DNA of 64,000 bases, taken from the NCBI GenBank assembly GCA_963699015.1, contig CAVOSX010000008.1:372001-436000 (forward strand), read 5' to 3'. Position 1 is the first letter of the stretch. The number at the start of each line of letters is the position of its first letter. The stretch is from PALSA-505 sp963699015. Lineage in GTDB: Bacteria > Actinomycetota > Actinomycetes > Streptosporangiales > Streptosporangiaceae. Positions 1 through 8,595 of the stretch are shown piece after piece. The notes beneath the pieces were generated by a model. It was not told where the DNA came from. It saw nothing but the letters and a program-made list of their open reading frames with translations, and made no database searches. A program made the translations under genes and the position numbers.

Positions 1-683
1 CAGTAGGTGCGAGGCCGGAAGGACAGGCAGGTCGGCGCGGTGCCGCACCGGGCATCCCAGTACCACGCGCCCACGACCGGCTTGGATGTGGTGATCTGCA
101 GCGAGTGCTCGATGCCGGCCCGGAACCGCTTCGCGACCGGGCGGTCGAACTGCAGCAGGATCGGCATGCCGACGCCGTAGGTCTGGTGGTATCCCTCCAG
201 GATCGTGGTCCGGAACGTCTGCGCGGGCGTCAGCGTGCGGAACGAGCTGGTAGCGGTCACCTTCTGGCCGGCGCCGTTGGTGGCGGTGGCGGCCACCGTG
301 TAGTGCTGGGAGACGTTCAGCGCCCACTTGCTGTGCCACACCGTGCCGCCATGGGACAGCACGCCGGCGACCGGGTCGCCGTGCGCGGTGACGGTGACGT
401 GCCCGATCTTGCCGTTCCCGGCCCTGACCGTGATGCCCCTGTCCGGGGCGGCGTTCCTGGTGCCATTGTCCGGGCTGATGGACAACTCGGCGGCGGATGC
501 GGCGGATGCGGCGGGCGCGGCCTGCTGATGTTTGCTCGCGGCGGCGGCCGGCTTGCCGCTGCTTGAGCAGGCGGCGGCGGTGATCAGCACCAGTGCGGCC
601 GCAGCGGCCGGGACGGCCAGCCGCGTGCGCGTTCCGGTGAACCTGCCGTACCGCCCGCGGGCGCGGCCGTTGCTGCTCCGCAC
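1..683 (-). CDS. L,D-transpeptidase-type lipoprotein (Ig-like N-terminal part; C-terminus beyond the window)
   Basis: The leftward frame opens with GTG at 683, preceded by a strong GAGGAGGT ribosome binding site, and runs off the left edge after 227 codons. The first 38 residues form a lipoprotein signal: a basic start, a hydrophobic Ala/Leu stretch, then ITAAAC with the lipidated Cys at residue 39. A Ser/Ala-rich linker leads into an Ig-like domain of the kind preceding the YkuD catalytic domain in mycobacterial LppS-type L,D-transpeptidases, which make 3-3 peptidoglycan cross-links outside the membrane. The catalytic Cys is not in the window, so the enzyme assignment rests on the Ig-like domain and the signal. 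It lies downstream of two lipoprotein N-acyltransferase genes on the same strand. Confidence 0.72.
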   Translation of the reverse strand, partial: MRSSNGRARGRYGRFTGTRTRLAVPAAAAALVLITAAACSSSGKPAAAASKHQQAAPAASAASAAELSISPDNGTRNAAPDRGITVRAGNGKIGHVTVTAHGDPVAGVLSHGGTVWHSKWALNVSQHYTVAATATNGAGQKVTATSSFRTLTPAQTFRTTILEGYHQTYGVGMPILLQFDRPVAKRFRAGIEHSLQITTSKPVVGAWYWDARCGTAPTCLSFRPRTY

Positions 684-732
684 GTCGGACCTCCTCAGAT
701 CCACCCTGATACCCCCTCGGCCGCCCGGCGAC

Positions 733-2460
733 TCACGAGGAAGCGGTGTCATCGTGCTTCGGTGCCGCCATCACGTCGCTCCTGGGTGAGTCCGCCGAAG
801 GGGAAACGGATGAGTTGCGCTGATGGTTGCCCCGCCAGAATATCCGTAGCGGATTATCCCGGTAATCCGACCGGATTAGGGCTATTACGGCGGTCACCAG
901 CGCGATGCCCACAGCGGTCCACGGCACGTAGTCTCCGAGCCGGTCGTAGGGAGTCCGGGCGGCGGCCGAGGGCAGGCCGAGCCGGACCACGTCGATGCCC
1001 TCGCGGCCGGCCCCGTACCAGGACAGCAGCCTCCCCCGGTCGTCAAAGGCCGCGGAATCGCCGGTCAGCGCGGCCTGGACGACCGGCCGCCCGGTCTCCG
1101 CGGCGCGCAGCGCGCCCAGGGATGCGTGCTGGGCCAGGGCCCAGGTGCCCTGGAAGGTGGAGTCCGACGTCTGGTAGATGATCACCTGCGCGCCGCGGTC
1201 CGTGTCCACCCTGGCCATGTCGGGGAATGCGGATTCGAAGCAGATCAGCACCCCGACGGTGAGCGGGCTCCCGTCGGGCAGGCGCGCGACCAGGTTGTGC
1301 GCACCGCTGCCGGGGACCATGTTCACCGCCGCAGCCTTGCTGATCTTGGTCAGCCAGGACAGCTGCTGGCGGAACGGGATGTACTCGCCGAACGGGACCA
1401 GCCGGGTCTTGGCGTATTCTCCGACGATCCCGTCCTGGCTGACCAGCACGGCCACCTTGGATTTCTGGCCGGCATGGATCGAGTCCTGGTTCACCAGGAT
1501 GTCCGCGTGACTGGCCGCCGACAGGGCCTTGATCTGATGCAGCAGCGCGGGGTCGTAGTGCAGGTTATGCGCGATGCTGCTCTCTCCCCACACGATCAGG
1601 CCCGGGCGGCCCCGGCGCGGGCTGCCGGACCGGGCAGCCGCCAGGGTGAGCCGCTGGCTGGCGTTAGCCCTGATCGCCGGGTCCGGCTGGATGCCGGGCT
1701 GCACCAGGGCGATCGTCACCTGCCTGGCCACCGGGGTGGCCGGGGTCAGCGCGAACGCCACCGGCCCCGCCGCGGCGACGATCGCGATCGCCACCGCGCC
1801 CAGGACCCGGGGGCCGGCCGAGCCGGAGACCAGCGCGATGACGATGGCGGTGTTCACGGCCACGATCGCGAAACTGACCAGCCACACCCCGCCGACGGCA
1901 GCCAGCGCCAGCACCGCGGGATGCTGCCACTGGCTCGCGCCCAGCACCGCCCACGGGCCGCCGAGTGCCTGCCAGGACCTGATCCACTCGATGACCAGCC
2001 AGTAACTCGGCAGTACGACCAGCGCGGCCAGGGCGCGCCGCACGCTGACCGGCCGGCGCAGCAGCGTCCAGGCCGCGACGGCCACACCGGTCCACAGCAC
2101 GCCCGCCGCGATGGCGATCAGCAGCAGCCCTGGCCCGAGCTCAGGGGCCAGCCAGTAGAGGCTGGCCATCAGGAACCCGGCGCCGAACCACCAGCCCCGC
2201 ACCGCCGCTTCCCTGACGCTCGGCGCGGCGCGCATCAGCAGCAGCCCGGGAACCAGGCCAAACCAGGCCAGGATCTCCAAATTGGCGTCGGGAAAGGCGA
2301 GCGCCGGCAGCGCTCCGGCGAGAAGCGCCAGATACCGAACGGGCTTCGCCAGGCCCCGGAGTATCGCCACAAGTAGATTGTCCGCTACCGCGAGCGTTCC
2401 GGCGAGCCGGGCAGCCCCGGCGCGGCCGTGGTGACCGGCATTGCTCACGCGCCCGCCCAC
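733..2460 (-). CDS. lnt: Apolipoprotein N-acyltransferase homologue (second copy)
   Basis: A 575-residue membrane protein with about seven hydrophobic segments in residues 40-240, followed by a periplasmic carbon-nitrogen hydrolase domain. Lnt adds the third acyl chain to the N-terminal Cys of lipoproteins. The Glu-Lys-Cys triad is readable: E293 in WGESS, K351 in YAKTRLVPFGEY and C407 in LICFES. The start is GTG at 2460; a shorter start further in is possible because the first 30 residues are not hydrophobic. It lies 52 bp downstream of another lnt on the same strand. The two proteins are clearly diverged, so this is a paralogue and not an assembly duplicate. Two Lnt homologues are known in Streptomyces. 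Confidence 0.88.
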   Translation of the reverse strand: MGGRVSNAGHHGRAGAARLAGTLAVADNLLVAILRGLAKPVRYLALLAGALPALAFPDANLEILAWFGLVPGLLLMRAAPSVREAAVRGWWFGAGFLMASLYWLAPELGPGLLLIAIAAGVLWTGVAVAAWTLLRRPVSVRRALAALVVLPSYWLVIEWIRSWQALGGPWAVLGASQWQHPAVLALAAVGGVWLVSFAIVAVNTAIVIALVSGSAGPRVLGAVAIAIVAAAGPVAFALTPATPVARQVTIALVQPGIQPDPAIRANASQRLTLAAARSGSPRRGRPGLIVWGESSIAHNLHYDPALLHQIKALSAASHADILVNQDSIHAGQKSKVAVLVSQDGIVGEYAKTRLVPFGEYIPFRQQLSWLTKISKAAAVNMVPGSGAHNLVARLPDGSPLTVGVLICFESAFPDMARVDTDRGAQVIIYQTSDSTFQGTWALAQHASLGALRAAETGRPVVQAALTGDSAAFDDRGRLLSWYGAGREGIDVVRLGLPSAAARTPYDRLGDYVPWTAVGIALVTAVIALIRSDYRDNPLRIFWRGNHQRNSSVSPSADSPRSDVMAAPKHDDTASS

Positions 2461-2512
2461 TTTCTAGCCCATGGCAGCCGGCCCCCCGGTGGCCGATGGC
2501 ACATCGCGGGCG

Positions 2513-4273
2513 CTATTGCGCCGGCGATCGCGCATCGATCTTGGCGATCCGGGCCGCGCGCTGGCCTGCCCGCCGTCCGGCGATGGCCCCGGCCGCCGCG
2601 ATGATCAGCGCGATGATGGTCAGCGCCGTGATCACGTACTCAGGCCATCCGCCCAGCCGTTCGGCCAGGGTCCGGCCGGTCAGCAGCGGAACGCGCGCCT
2701 CCAGCACGGCCCGCTGCCAGGTACCGCTGTGCGCGATCAGGCTGCCGTCGGGCGCGACGATCGCGCTGACGCCGGTGGTGGAGGCAACCACCACGCTCCG
2801 GTCGAACTGCACCGCCCGGACCCGGGCCATGGCGAGCTGCTGAAGTGACTCGCCGGTCTGGCCGTCCACCTCGAACGTCGCGTCGTTGGTCTGCACGCTC
2901 AGCAGGTTCGCCCCGGCCGTTACCTCGGACCGGACCAGGCCGTCGAAGCCGACCTCGTAGCAGATCACGTCGCCAAGCCGGATCCGGCCGACCCGGAACA
3001 CCACCGCCCGGTGGCCCGGGGTGAGGTTGACCGGCTGCAGCGAGGTCAGCGAGGTGATGTGCGAGATCAGCCCCCGGAACGGTATGACCTCGCCGAACGG
3101 CACGAGCTGCCGCTTGACGTAGACGGTGGTCGGGCCCCGGCGTGGTGTCCACAGCTGGCCGGCATTGCGGACCGGGTTCCGCAGGATCTCGCCGACCAGG
3201 ATCGGCCGCCCGACAGCCCGGACCGCGGCCGCGATTTCCTGGTAGATCTCCGGGTACTCGAACGGGTCCAGATTGGTAGAGTTCTCCGGCCAGACCACGA
3301 CGTCGGGCGCGGCCCGGGTACCGGCCCTGACCTGGGCGGCGAGCTGCTCGGTGGCCGCCGCGTGGTTCTGCGTGATCTGGGTGTCGTTGAACAGCGCAGG
3401 CAGGTTCCTTGCGTGCGGTACATCGCCCTGCACGGCGGCCACGGTCGCGTTCGCGGTGCTCGACGTGGTGACCGGCAGGGCCGCGCCGACCAGCGCCACC
3501 CCGGCGGCGCAGCCGAAGCAGACGGCGGGCAGGACCCTGCGCTCGACGATCAGCCAGGCCAGGCACGCGCCGGCCAGCGCGATCAGGAAGGTCAGCAGCG
3601 GCGGCCCGCCGACTGACACCCAGCGAACGGCGGGCGCCTGCGCCTGGCTCATGGCCAGCCTGCCCCAGGGGAAGCCGCCCCAGGGCCACCGGTCGCGGAG
3701 GGCTTCGGCCGCGACCCACCAGCCGGCCACCGCGACCGGCCAGCCGGGCAGCCGCAGCAGCAGTCGCTGGCCGATCGTGAGCACCGCGAAGATGAGCGCT
3801 TCGCTGACCGCGAGGGCTACCCACGCGTACCAGGCCAGGTTCACCACCCAGGACAGCAGGGGCACGAAGAAGGCCAGGCCGAAGACGACGCCGACCGCGA
3901 ACGATCCGCGAAGCCTCTGCTGCCGCAGCGCAACCACCAGGAGCGCGGGCCCCGCCACGGCCAGCGGCCAGATCCCGTAAGGCGGAAAGGCAGCCGTCAG
4001 CGCCAGGCCGCCGGCCAGGCCGATCAGCAGCGCCCAGCGCAGCCGCAGGCCGCCTGATGACCCCGGGCCGATGATCCCGTTTCCGGCGCGGCCCGCCGCG
4101 CCACGCGCGGCCGCGCCGCCGTCCGGCCCGCCAGCCAGCGTGTCCCGCCGACTGCCATCGGCATCGCCTGCGCCCGGCGTCCCGCCGTCCAGGGCGGCGG
4201 CGTCGCCGCCGGGCGCGCGCCTGAGCCGCACCGGGCCGCGGGCTGGCGGCTGCTGCTGCGATTCCCTGCGCAT
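2513..4273 (-). CDS. lnt: Apolipoprotein N-acyltransferase (first copy)
   Basis: A 586-residue protein with an approximately 75-residue Gly/Ala/Arg-rich cytoplasmic tail, then hydrophobic helices from about residue 80 to 265 and a CN-hydrolase domain. The triad is intact: E330 in VVWPENS, K387 in YVKRQLVPFGE and C438 in VICYE. The motifs VVWPE and ICYE match canonical Lnt more closely than those of the downstream copy. The start is ATG at 4273; the low-complexity head means a later start cannot be excluded. It is the first gene of a leftward run with the second Lnt and an L,D-transpeptidase lipoprotein, a plausible lipoprotein-maturation group. Confidence 0.9.
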   Translation of the reverse strand: MRRESQQQPPARGPVRLRRAPGGDAAALDGGTPGAGDADGSRRDTLAGGPDGGAAARGAAGRAGNGIIGPGSSGGLRLRWALLIGLAGGLALTAAFPPYGIWPLAVAGPALLVVALRQQRLRGSFAVGVVFGLAFFVPLLSWVVNLAWYAWVALAVSEALIFAVLTIGQRLLLRLPGWPVAVAGWWVAAEALRDRWPWGGFPWGRLAMSQAQAPAVRWVSVGGPPLLTFLIALAGACLAWLIVERRVLPAVCFGCAAGVALVGAALPVTTSSTANATVAAVQGDVPHARNLPALFNDTQITQNHAAATEQLAAQVRAGTRAAPDVVVWPENSTNLDPFEYPEIYQEIAAAVRAVGRPILVGEILRNPVRNAGQLWTPRRGPTTVYVKRQLVPFGEVIPFRGLISHITSLTSLQPVNLTPGHRAVVFRVGRIRLGDVICYEVGFDGLVRSEVTAGANLLSVQTNDATFEVDGQTGESLQQLAMARVRAVQFDRSVVVASTTGVSAIVAPDGSLIAHSGTWQRAVLEARVPLLTGRTLAERLGGWPEYVITALTIIALIIAAAGAIAGRRAGQRAARIAKIDARSPAQ

Positions 4274-4416
4274 GTCACGTCGAGCTTAGCTGCGCTCTCG
4301 CCCTGGGCGCGTTCGGGAAATTGCCGCCGGATATTCGCAGGCGGCGGCGGGCCGGAATACGAGACGATCGGGGGTGTTGGCGCAGAAGTGGCCGGGCCGG
4401 GCAGAGGAGAGGTGTC

Positions 4417-5370
4417 GTGAGTCGGCGGGGCTGGATCCTGTTCGCCGCGATGAGCGTGATCTGGGGGATTCCCTACCTGCTCATCAAGGTGGCCGACGAG
4501 GGTGTCTCGGTCCCCGTGCTCGTATTCGCGCGAACGTCGGTCGCCGCGGTCCTGCTGCTCCCGCTCGCCCTGCGACGCCGGCAGATCCGGGTCCTGCTGC
4601 CGTACTGGCGGTGGCTGGCAGTGTTCGCGCTCGTCGAGATCGTCGCCCCGTGGCTGCTGCTGTCGAACGCGGAACGGCACCTGTCCAGCTCTACGACCGG
4701 CTTGCTGGTCGCCGTCGTCCCGATCATCGGCGTGCTGCTCGCGCGCCTGACCGGTGACGCCGAGCGGCTCACCGTGGTCCGGTTGTCGGGCCTGCTCATC
4801 GGCCTGGGCGGCGTGGCCCTGCTGGCCGGGCATATCGCCGGCGGGGGCGTCTGGCCGGTCGTCGAGGTGCTGCTGGTCGCCACCGGCTACGCGACCGGCC
4901 CGCTGATCGCCAGCCGGAAGCTGGGCGATCTGCCCGGACTCGGCTTGACCGCGGTCTGCCTGGCCTTCACCGCCGTGGTCATCGCGCCCGCCGCCGTCCT
5001 GACCTTGCCGCATGCGGTTCCGCCAGCGCGCGTGCTCGCCTCGCTGGCCGCGCTTGCGGTGATCTGCACGGCGCTGGCTTTCGTGCTGTTCTTCAAGCTC
5101 ATCGCCGAGGTCGGCCCGGCCAGGGCCACGGTGATCACCTACGTGAACCCGGCGGTTGCGGTCGCGCTCGGCGTCGCTGTGCTGGGTGAGCCGCTGACCC
5201 CCGCGATCGTCCTGTCGTTCGCCCTGATCCTGTCCGGCTCGGTGCTGGCCACCCGCGCCGGGCACCGGGCCGCGCCCGGGAGCAAGCCGGCCGGCGCTGC
5301 GGACGAGACGGCCGGCGCCCCGGAGGCTATAGCGGCAGTGCCTCCAGGCGAGCCAGCCCGGCATCCATAA
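4417..5370 (+). CDS. EamA/DMT family transporter
   Basis: A 317-residue inner-membrane protein with ten hydrophobic segments in two EamA repeats. The N-terminal signature IWGIPYLLIK and the second-repeat stretch PAVAVALGVAVLGEPLT are typical of drug/metabolite transporters. The start is GTG at 4417, behind a GAGGAGAGG ribosome binding site. The open frame extends upstream to 4321, but that stretch is Arg-rich and unlike the family. The substrate cannot be read from the sequence; amino-acid or metabolite efflux is usual for this family. Its 3' end overlaps the convergent TetR gene by 44 bp. Confidence 0.85.
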   Translation: MSRRGWILFAAMSVIWGIPYLLIKVADEGVSVPVLVFARTSVAAVLLLPLALRRRQIRVLLPYWRWLAVFALVEIVAPWLLLSNAERHLSSSTTGLLVAVVPIIGVLLARLTGDAERLTVVRLSGLLIGLGGVALLAGHIAGGGVWPVVEVLLVATGYATGPLIASRKLGDLPGLGLTAVCLAFTAVVIAPAAVLTLPHAVPPARVLASLAALAVICTALAFVLFFKLIAEVGPARATVITYVNPAVAVALGVAVLGEPLTPAIVLSFALILSGSVLATRAGHRAAPGSKPAGAADETAGAPEAIAAVPPGEPARHP

Positions 5371-5935
5371 GATCGACGACGTCGGCCTCCGGGTCTTCCA
5401 TGCCCATGACCATCGCTGACAGCCCGACGCCGACGACCGCCCCGGCCATGGTGCGGATGGCCACATCACCCGGGTCGCGTCCCAGCCGCTTGGCCATCAG
5501 CTCCGCGGCCAGCCGCACCGACCGCAGGTACTCGTCCAGGGCACGGGCCCGCAGTTCCGGGACCGACATGGTCAGCCGGGTCAGCTCGTGCCATTGCTCG
5601 ATCTCCCAGGCTGGTGCCTCGGCAAAGGTCTCGCGCATCGCGGCGCGCAGCGCCGCGACCGGGTGCATGTCGGTCGGCAGGGCCTCGAACTTCGCGATCG
5701 CGATGGGATCGAAGTCGTCCTGCAGGACGACATCTTCCTTGGTGGGGAAGTACCGGAAGAACGTGCTCTGCGAGACTTCTGCGGCCTCCGCGATCTGCTC
5801 GACCGTGGTCTCCGTGTAGCCCTGCTCGCGGAACAGCCGGAGCGCGTGCTGCCGGATGGCAGCACGCGTCCTTGCTTTCTTCCGCTCCCGCAGCCCGCCC
5901 GGTATGGCGGGATCGGTGCCGGGCACCTCGCTCAC
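5327..5935 (-). CDS. TetR family regulator of the adjacent exporter
   Basis: A 202-residue protein with an N-terminal helix-turn-helix at about residues 15-62 (RKKARTRAAIRQHALRLF, then TTVEQIAEAAEVSQSTFFRYF) and a variable helical ligand domain. The GTG start at 5935 overlaps the stop of the upstream exporter as GTGA, so the two are translationally coupled. A second in-frame GTG at 5926 has a better-spaced GGGAGGG site. A 23-bp palindrome upstream of the exporter is the likely binding site, making this an autoregulated exporter/repressor pair. Confidence 0.85.
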   Translation of the reverse strand: MSEVPGTDPAIPGGLRERKKARTRAAIRQHALRLFREQGYTETTVEQIAEAAEVSQSTFFRYFPTKEDVVLQDDFDPIAIAKFEALPTDMHPVAALRAAMRETFAEAPAWEIEQWHELTRLTMSVPELRARALDEYLRSVRLAAELMAKRLGRDPGDVAIRTMAGAVVGVGLSAMVMGMEDPEADVVDLMDAGLARLEALPL

Positions 5936-7545
5936 CCTCCCAATTCTGCCCGCTGTGCGAGATCGACGGGGCTGGCCACGCCGGGCGCCGGCGCCGCCCC
6001 ACTTGCGCCGCCCGCCCTCCTGGGCAGGAAGGCCAGCGCCAGTACCGCGCTGACCAGCGCGACCCCCGCGCACACCCACAGCATGATGTCCAGGCCGTGC
6101 ACGTACGCGTCCCGCACTACGGCGAGCACGGACGCCGAGCCGAGGGCGTGCGCCACCTGCACGCCGGCCCCGACGCTGCCGCGGACGGCGCTGGCCGCGG
6201 CGGCGGGCAGCCCGGCCAGGTGCAGCTGGCTCCGGTACGCATCGTTGATCACCGTGCCCAGCACGGCCACCCCGATCGTGGCCCCGACCTGTCGCATCGC
6301 GGTGATGAGCGCGGTGCCGGACCCGCTCCGTTCGGCGGAAAGGGCGCCGATGGCCGCATTCATCGCCGCCGGCATCGCGATCCCGAGCCCGAGACCCGTG
6401 ATCGTGAACCAGGCGACCGTGAACCCGGTGCTGCTGCCCGTGTGGGTGAAGGTGCCGAACGCAAGCCCGACCGCCATCACCAGGTATCCGACCGTGACGA
6501 GGGCCTTGATGCTGACCGGGGGCGGGATCCTGGAGCCGTCGGGACCCGTGCGAGGGCTCTGCAGGCGGCTGCTGCTGATCATGCCGATCACCATCCCGCC
6601 GATCATCGGCAGCAGGCGCAGGCCGCTGCCCAGCGCGTCGAGTCCCCGGACGTCCTGGAAGTACAGCGGCATCGCGAACAGGATGCCGAACAGCGCGAAC
6701 GAGATCAGCGTGGTCAGGATCGTGCCCCAGGTGAAGCCGGCCGAGGAGAACAGCGACAGGTCGACAAGCGGCTGGCCGCGGCGGCTGGCGACGCGGCGCT
6801 CCCAGGCGACGAACACGGCCAGCAGCACGACCCCGGCCGCGATCGTGGCCATGCTGGTGGCGTCGCCCCAGCCCTTCTGACCGGCCGTGATGAAGCCGTA
6901 GGTCAGCGCGGTCAGGCCGAGCCCGGCGAGCAAGACGCCGGTGTAATCCATCCGCGGTCGCTGCCGGCTGCGCGACTCGGGCATCAGGAACGTCACCGCG
7001 ATCAGGGCGAGCACGACGACCGGCACGTTGATCAGGAAAACCGAGCCCCACCAGAAGTTGTCCAGCAGCCAGCCGCCCAGCAGCGGCCCGACCGGGAAGC
7101 TGAGGAACGTGGCCGATGCCATGATCGCTATCGCCTTCGGCCGCTCGTCCGCGGTGAACAGCACCGGAAGTATCGCCAGCGAGAGCGGCAGGATCGCCGC
7201 AGCGCCGAGCCCGAGCACCGCGCGGGCCGCGATCAGCTCGCCAGCCGACGTCGCGTACGCGCACGCGGCCGAGCTGATGCCGAACAGCACCAACGCGACC
7301 AGCAGCACCTTCTTGCGGCCGAGCCGGTCACCCAGCAGGCCGGCAGGCAGCACCGCGGCGGCGAGCACGAGGCTGTACGCGTCGGAGAACCACTGCAGGT
7401 CGCTGGTCGAAGCGTGCAGGTCGCGGGCCAGCGTGGGCAGCGCCAGGCTCAGCACGGTCAGGTCAAGGCCAACCACGACCACGCTCGCGGCGATGGCGAT
7501 GAGAGCCCACCAGCGGCGGGAGTCAGAGCCTGACACGACAGTCAC
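5932..7545 (-). CDS. MFS drug exporter, DHA2 (14-helix) family
   Basis: A 537-residue membrane protein with about 14 hydrophobic segments. It carries the DHA2 hallmarks: LDLTVLSLALPTL in helix 1, the loop 2-3 motif GDRLGRKK and the motif C region LPLSLAILPVLF. Such proteins expel hydrophobic drugs using the proton gradient. The start is GTG at 7545 just after GAAAGGA; GTG at 7536 has better spacing. The stop overlaps the start of the TetR gene, and a palindromic operator lies 21 bp upstream, so expression is probably induced by the substrate through the TetR protein. Confidence 0.88.
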   Translation of the reverse strand: MTVVSGSDSRRWWALIAIAASVVVVGLDLTVLSLALPTLARDLHASTSDLQWFSDAYSLVLAAAVLPAGLLGDRLGRKKVLLVALVLFGISSAACAYATSAGELIAARAVLGLGAAAILPLSLAILPVLFTADERPKAIAIMASATFLSFPVGPLLGGWLLDNFWWGSVFLINVPVVVLALIAVTFLMPESRSRQRPRMDYTGVLLAGLGLTALTYGFITAGQKGWGDATSMATIAAGVVLLAVFVAWERRVASRRGQPLVDLSLFSSAGFTWGTILTTLISFALFGILFAMPLYFQDVRGLDALGSGLRLLPMIGGMVIGMISSSRLQSPRTGPDGSRIPPPVSIKALVTVGYLVMAVGLAFGTFTHTGSSTGFTVAWFTITGLGLGIAMPAAMNAAIGALSAERSGSGTALITAMRQVGATIGVAVLGTVINDAYRSQLHLAGLPAAAASAVRGSVGAGVQVAHALGSASVLAVVRDAYVHGLDIMLWVCAGVALVSAVLALAFLPRRAGGASGAAPAPGVASPVDLAQRAELGG

Positions 7546-7565
7546 ATCCTTTCGGCGGCAGCACG

Positions 7566-7588
7566 CTTTTGATGGTAGCCGTCAAAAG
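7566..7588. promoter_or_regulatory. Palindromic operator upstream of the exporter-TetR pair
   Basis: Two 10-bp arms, CTTTTGATGG and CCGTCAAAAG, flank a 3-bp centre. The arms match with one mismatch. The site lies 21 bp before the exporter start in an otherwise GC-rich region. Length, symmetry and position fit a TetR-family operator; binding is inferred. Confidence 0.6.
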
Positions 7589-7636
7589 ATGGTTCATGTC
7601 AAGTCGTTTGTCGTGACGCCGTCCGGAGCGCGGCAG

Positions 7637-7790
7637 GCCGGCCCTCGGGAGCCGCAAGCCGGCCCTCGGGAAGGGTGGCACGCCAAGGGGCCGGGGCCTC
7701 GGGAGGGGTGGCACGCCAAGTGGCCGGCCCTCGGGAGGGGTGGCACGCCGAAGGGCCGGCCCCCGGGAGGGGTGGCACGCCGAAGGGCCG
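7637..7790. repeat. Tandem repeat, 32-33 bp, about 4.5 copies
   Basis: Units begin at 7637 (truncated, 21 bp), 7658, 7690, 7723, 7755 and 7787 (partial). The unit reads approximately GCCGGCCCTCGGGAGGGG followed by TGGCACGCCGAAGG. Copies differ by 1-4 bases. The last partial copy supplies the left arm of the adjacent terminator hairpin. No coding frame with a credible start uses this stretch, so it is an intergenic minisatellite between the exporter start and the end of the neighbouring membrane-protein gene. Confidence 0.8.
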
Positions 7791-7823
7791 GGCCAGCCTG
7801 GTGAGGCTCGCCCGGCCCTTCGG
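7780..7823 (-). terminator. Strong hairpin downstream of the four-helix membrane protein gene
   Basis: Thirteen-base arms CCGAAGGGCCGGG (7780-7792) and CCCGGCCCTTCGG (7811-7823) pair perfectly. The loop holds a second 5-bp stem, AGCCT/AGGCT. It lies 27 bp past the stop of the leftward gene at 7851. There is no U-tract, as is common in actinomycetes. Confidence 0.6.
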
Positions 7824-7850
7824 TTGCGGCGCCGGAGGGCGACGGCGCCG

Positions 7851-8258
7851 TCAGGCGGCGACGCGCTCCTGGGCCGGGCCCGCGGAGGGAGCCCCGGTGA
7901 CCACCAGCCGGTGCACCACGCTCTCCGTGCTGGCCTCATGCGCGGCGAGGTCGGCCAGGGCGACGACGCCCAGGGCGATCGCGTCCGCGAACACCAGCCA
8001 CATAAGCAGGCTGCCGGAAAATGCGAGGGCGGCGATGAGCGACCAGAGGCCGACCAGGGCCACCAGGCCGTGGCCGAGCTTGCGCCCGGTGCTGCGGCCT
8101 AGCACCGCGCTGGTTGCGGCGATCACGGTCAGGCCGGTGAAGACGCCGAAGCCGATCCAGCCGGCCATCGAGGCGGAGAACGCCAGCGCGGCGGCGACCA
8201 GGAACGCGGCACCCACGATGAACAGGTTGTCGAGCGTGAACCTCGGGCTGAGCCCCAT
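7851..8258 (-). CDS. Small four-helix membrane protein, function unknown
   Basis: A 135-residue protein with four hydrophobic helices between residues 11 and 105 and a short polar C-terminal tail. The start is ATG at 8258, fixed by a perfect AAGGAGGTG site seven bases upstream; the frame stays open further upstream but has no signal there. The short helical repeats resemble SPW-repeat membrane proteins, but I cannot assign the family with certainty. It is flanked by a terminator hairpin downstream and probably transcribed alone. Confidence 0.72.
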   Translation of the reverse strand: MGLSPRFTLDNLFIVGAAFLVAAALAFSASMAGWIGFGVFTGLTVIAATSAVLGRSTGRKLGHGLVALVGLWSLIAALAFSGSLLMWLVFADAIALGVVALADLAAHEASTESVVHRLVVTGAPSAGPAQERVAA

Positions 8259-8595
8259 AACGAGCACCTCCTTGACGCTCACCGTCAGCGGGAGCGTCAG
8301 CTCTCCCTGCTTCCGGCGGGTCGGGGCAGGCACCCGGACCGGCCAGGTGTCTTCGGCGGCTCGTCGGGCCTCCCACCCCTTGTGGGCGGCCGTCTGGTGT
8401 AACCGCGACGTGCCGCGCGGCATACCCGTCACCGGGTGTCTGCTAGATCACACCGGGCCATGCGGTCAGGGCGGAGGCAGCAATTCCATCCCGGGTCGTT
8501 GTATCGGGCCTGGATGAACCGTCAGTGCGGAGTGTGATAGGAAGGATGCCTAGCGTGAATATTACCGGCAAGTAGGTGTTCTCTCCGAGGTTCCG
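8259..8595. other. Divergent intergenic region without a gene
   Basis: This 337-bp stretch separates the leftward membrane-protein gene from the rightward FadR-type regulator. It holds the ribosome binding site of the former (8266-8274), and the last 100 bp are less GC-rich, as expected for a promoter. I see no coding frame with a credible start and no clear palindrome. Confidence 0.5.

Noticed and set aside
733..4273. Assembly duplication of lnt
   Set aside because: The two proteins differ clearly in sequence and length (575 and 586 residues), so they are true paralogues.
4024..5469. Long leftward open frame (481 codons) opposite the EamA gene
   Set aside because: It is the antisense shadow of EamA codons: its composition is Arg/Gln/His-rich with no motif, and the plus-strand frame is a clear transporter.
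7637..7790. CRISPR array
   Set aside because: The units are directly adjacent with no unique spacers, and no cas gene is in the window.
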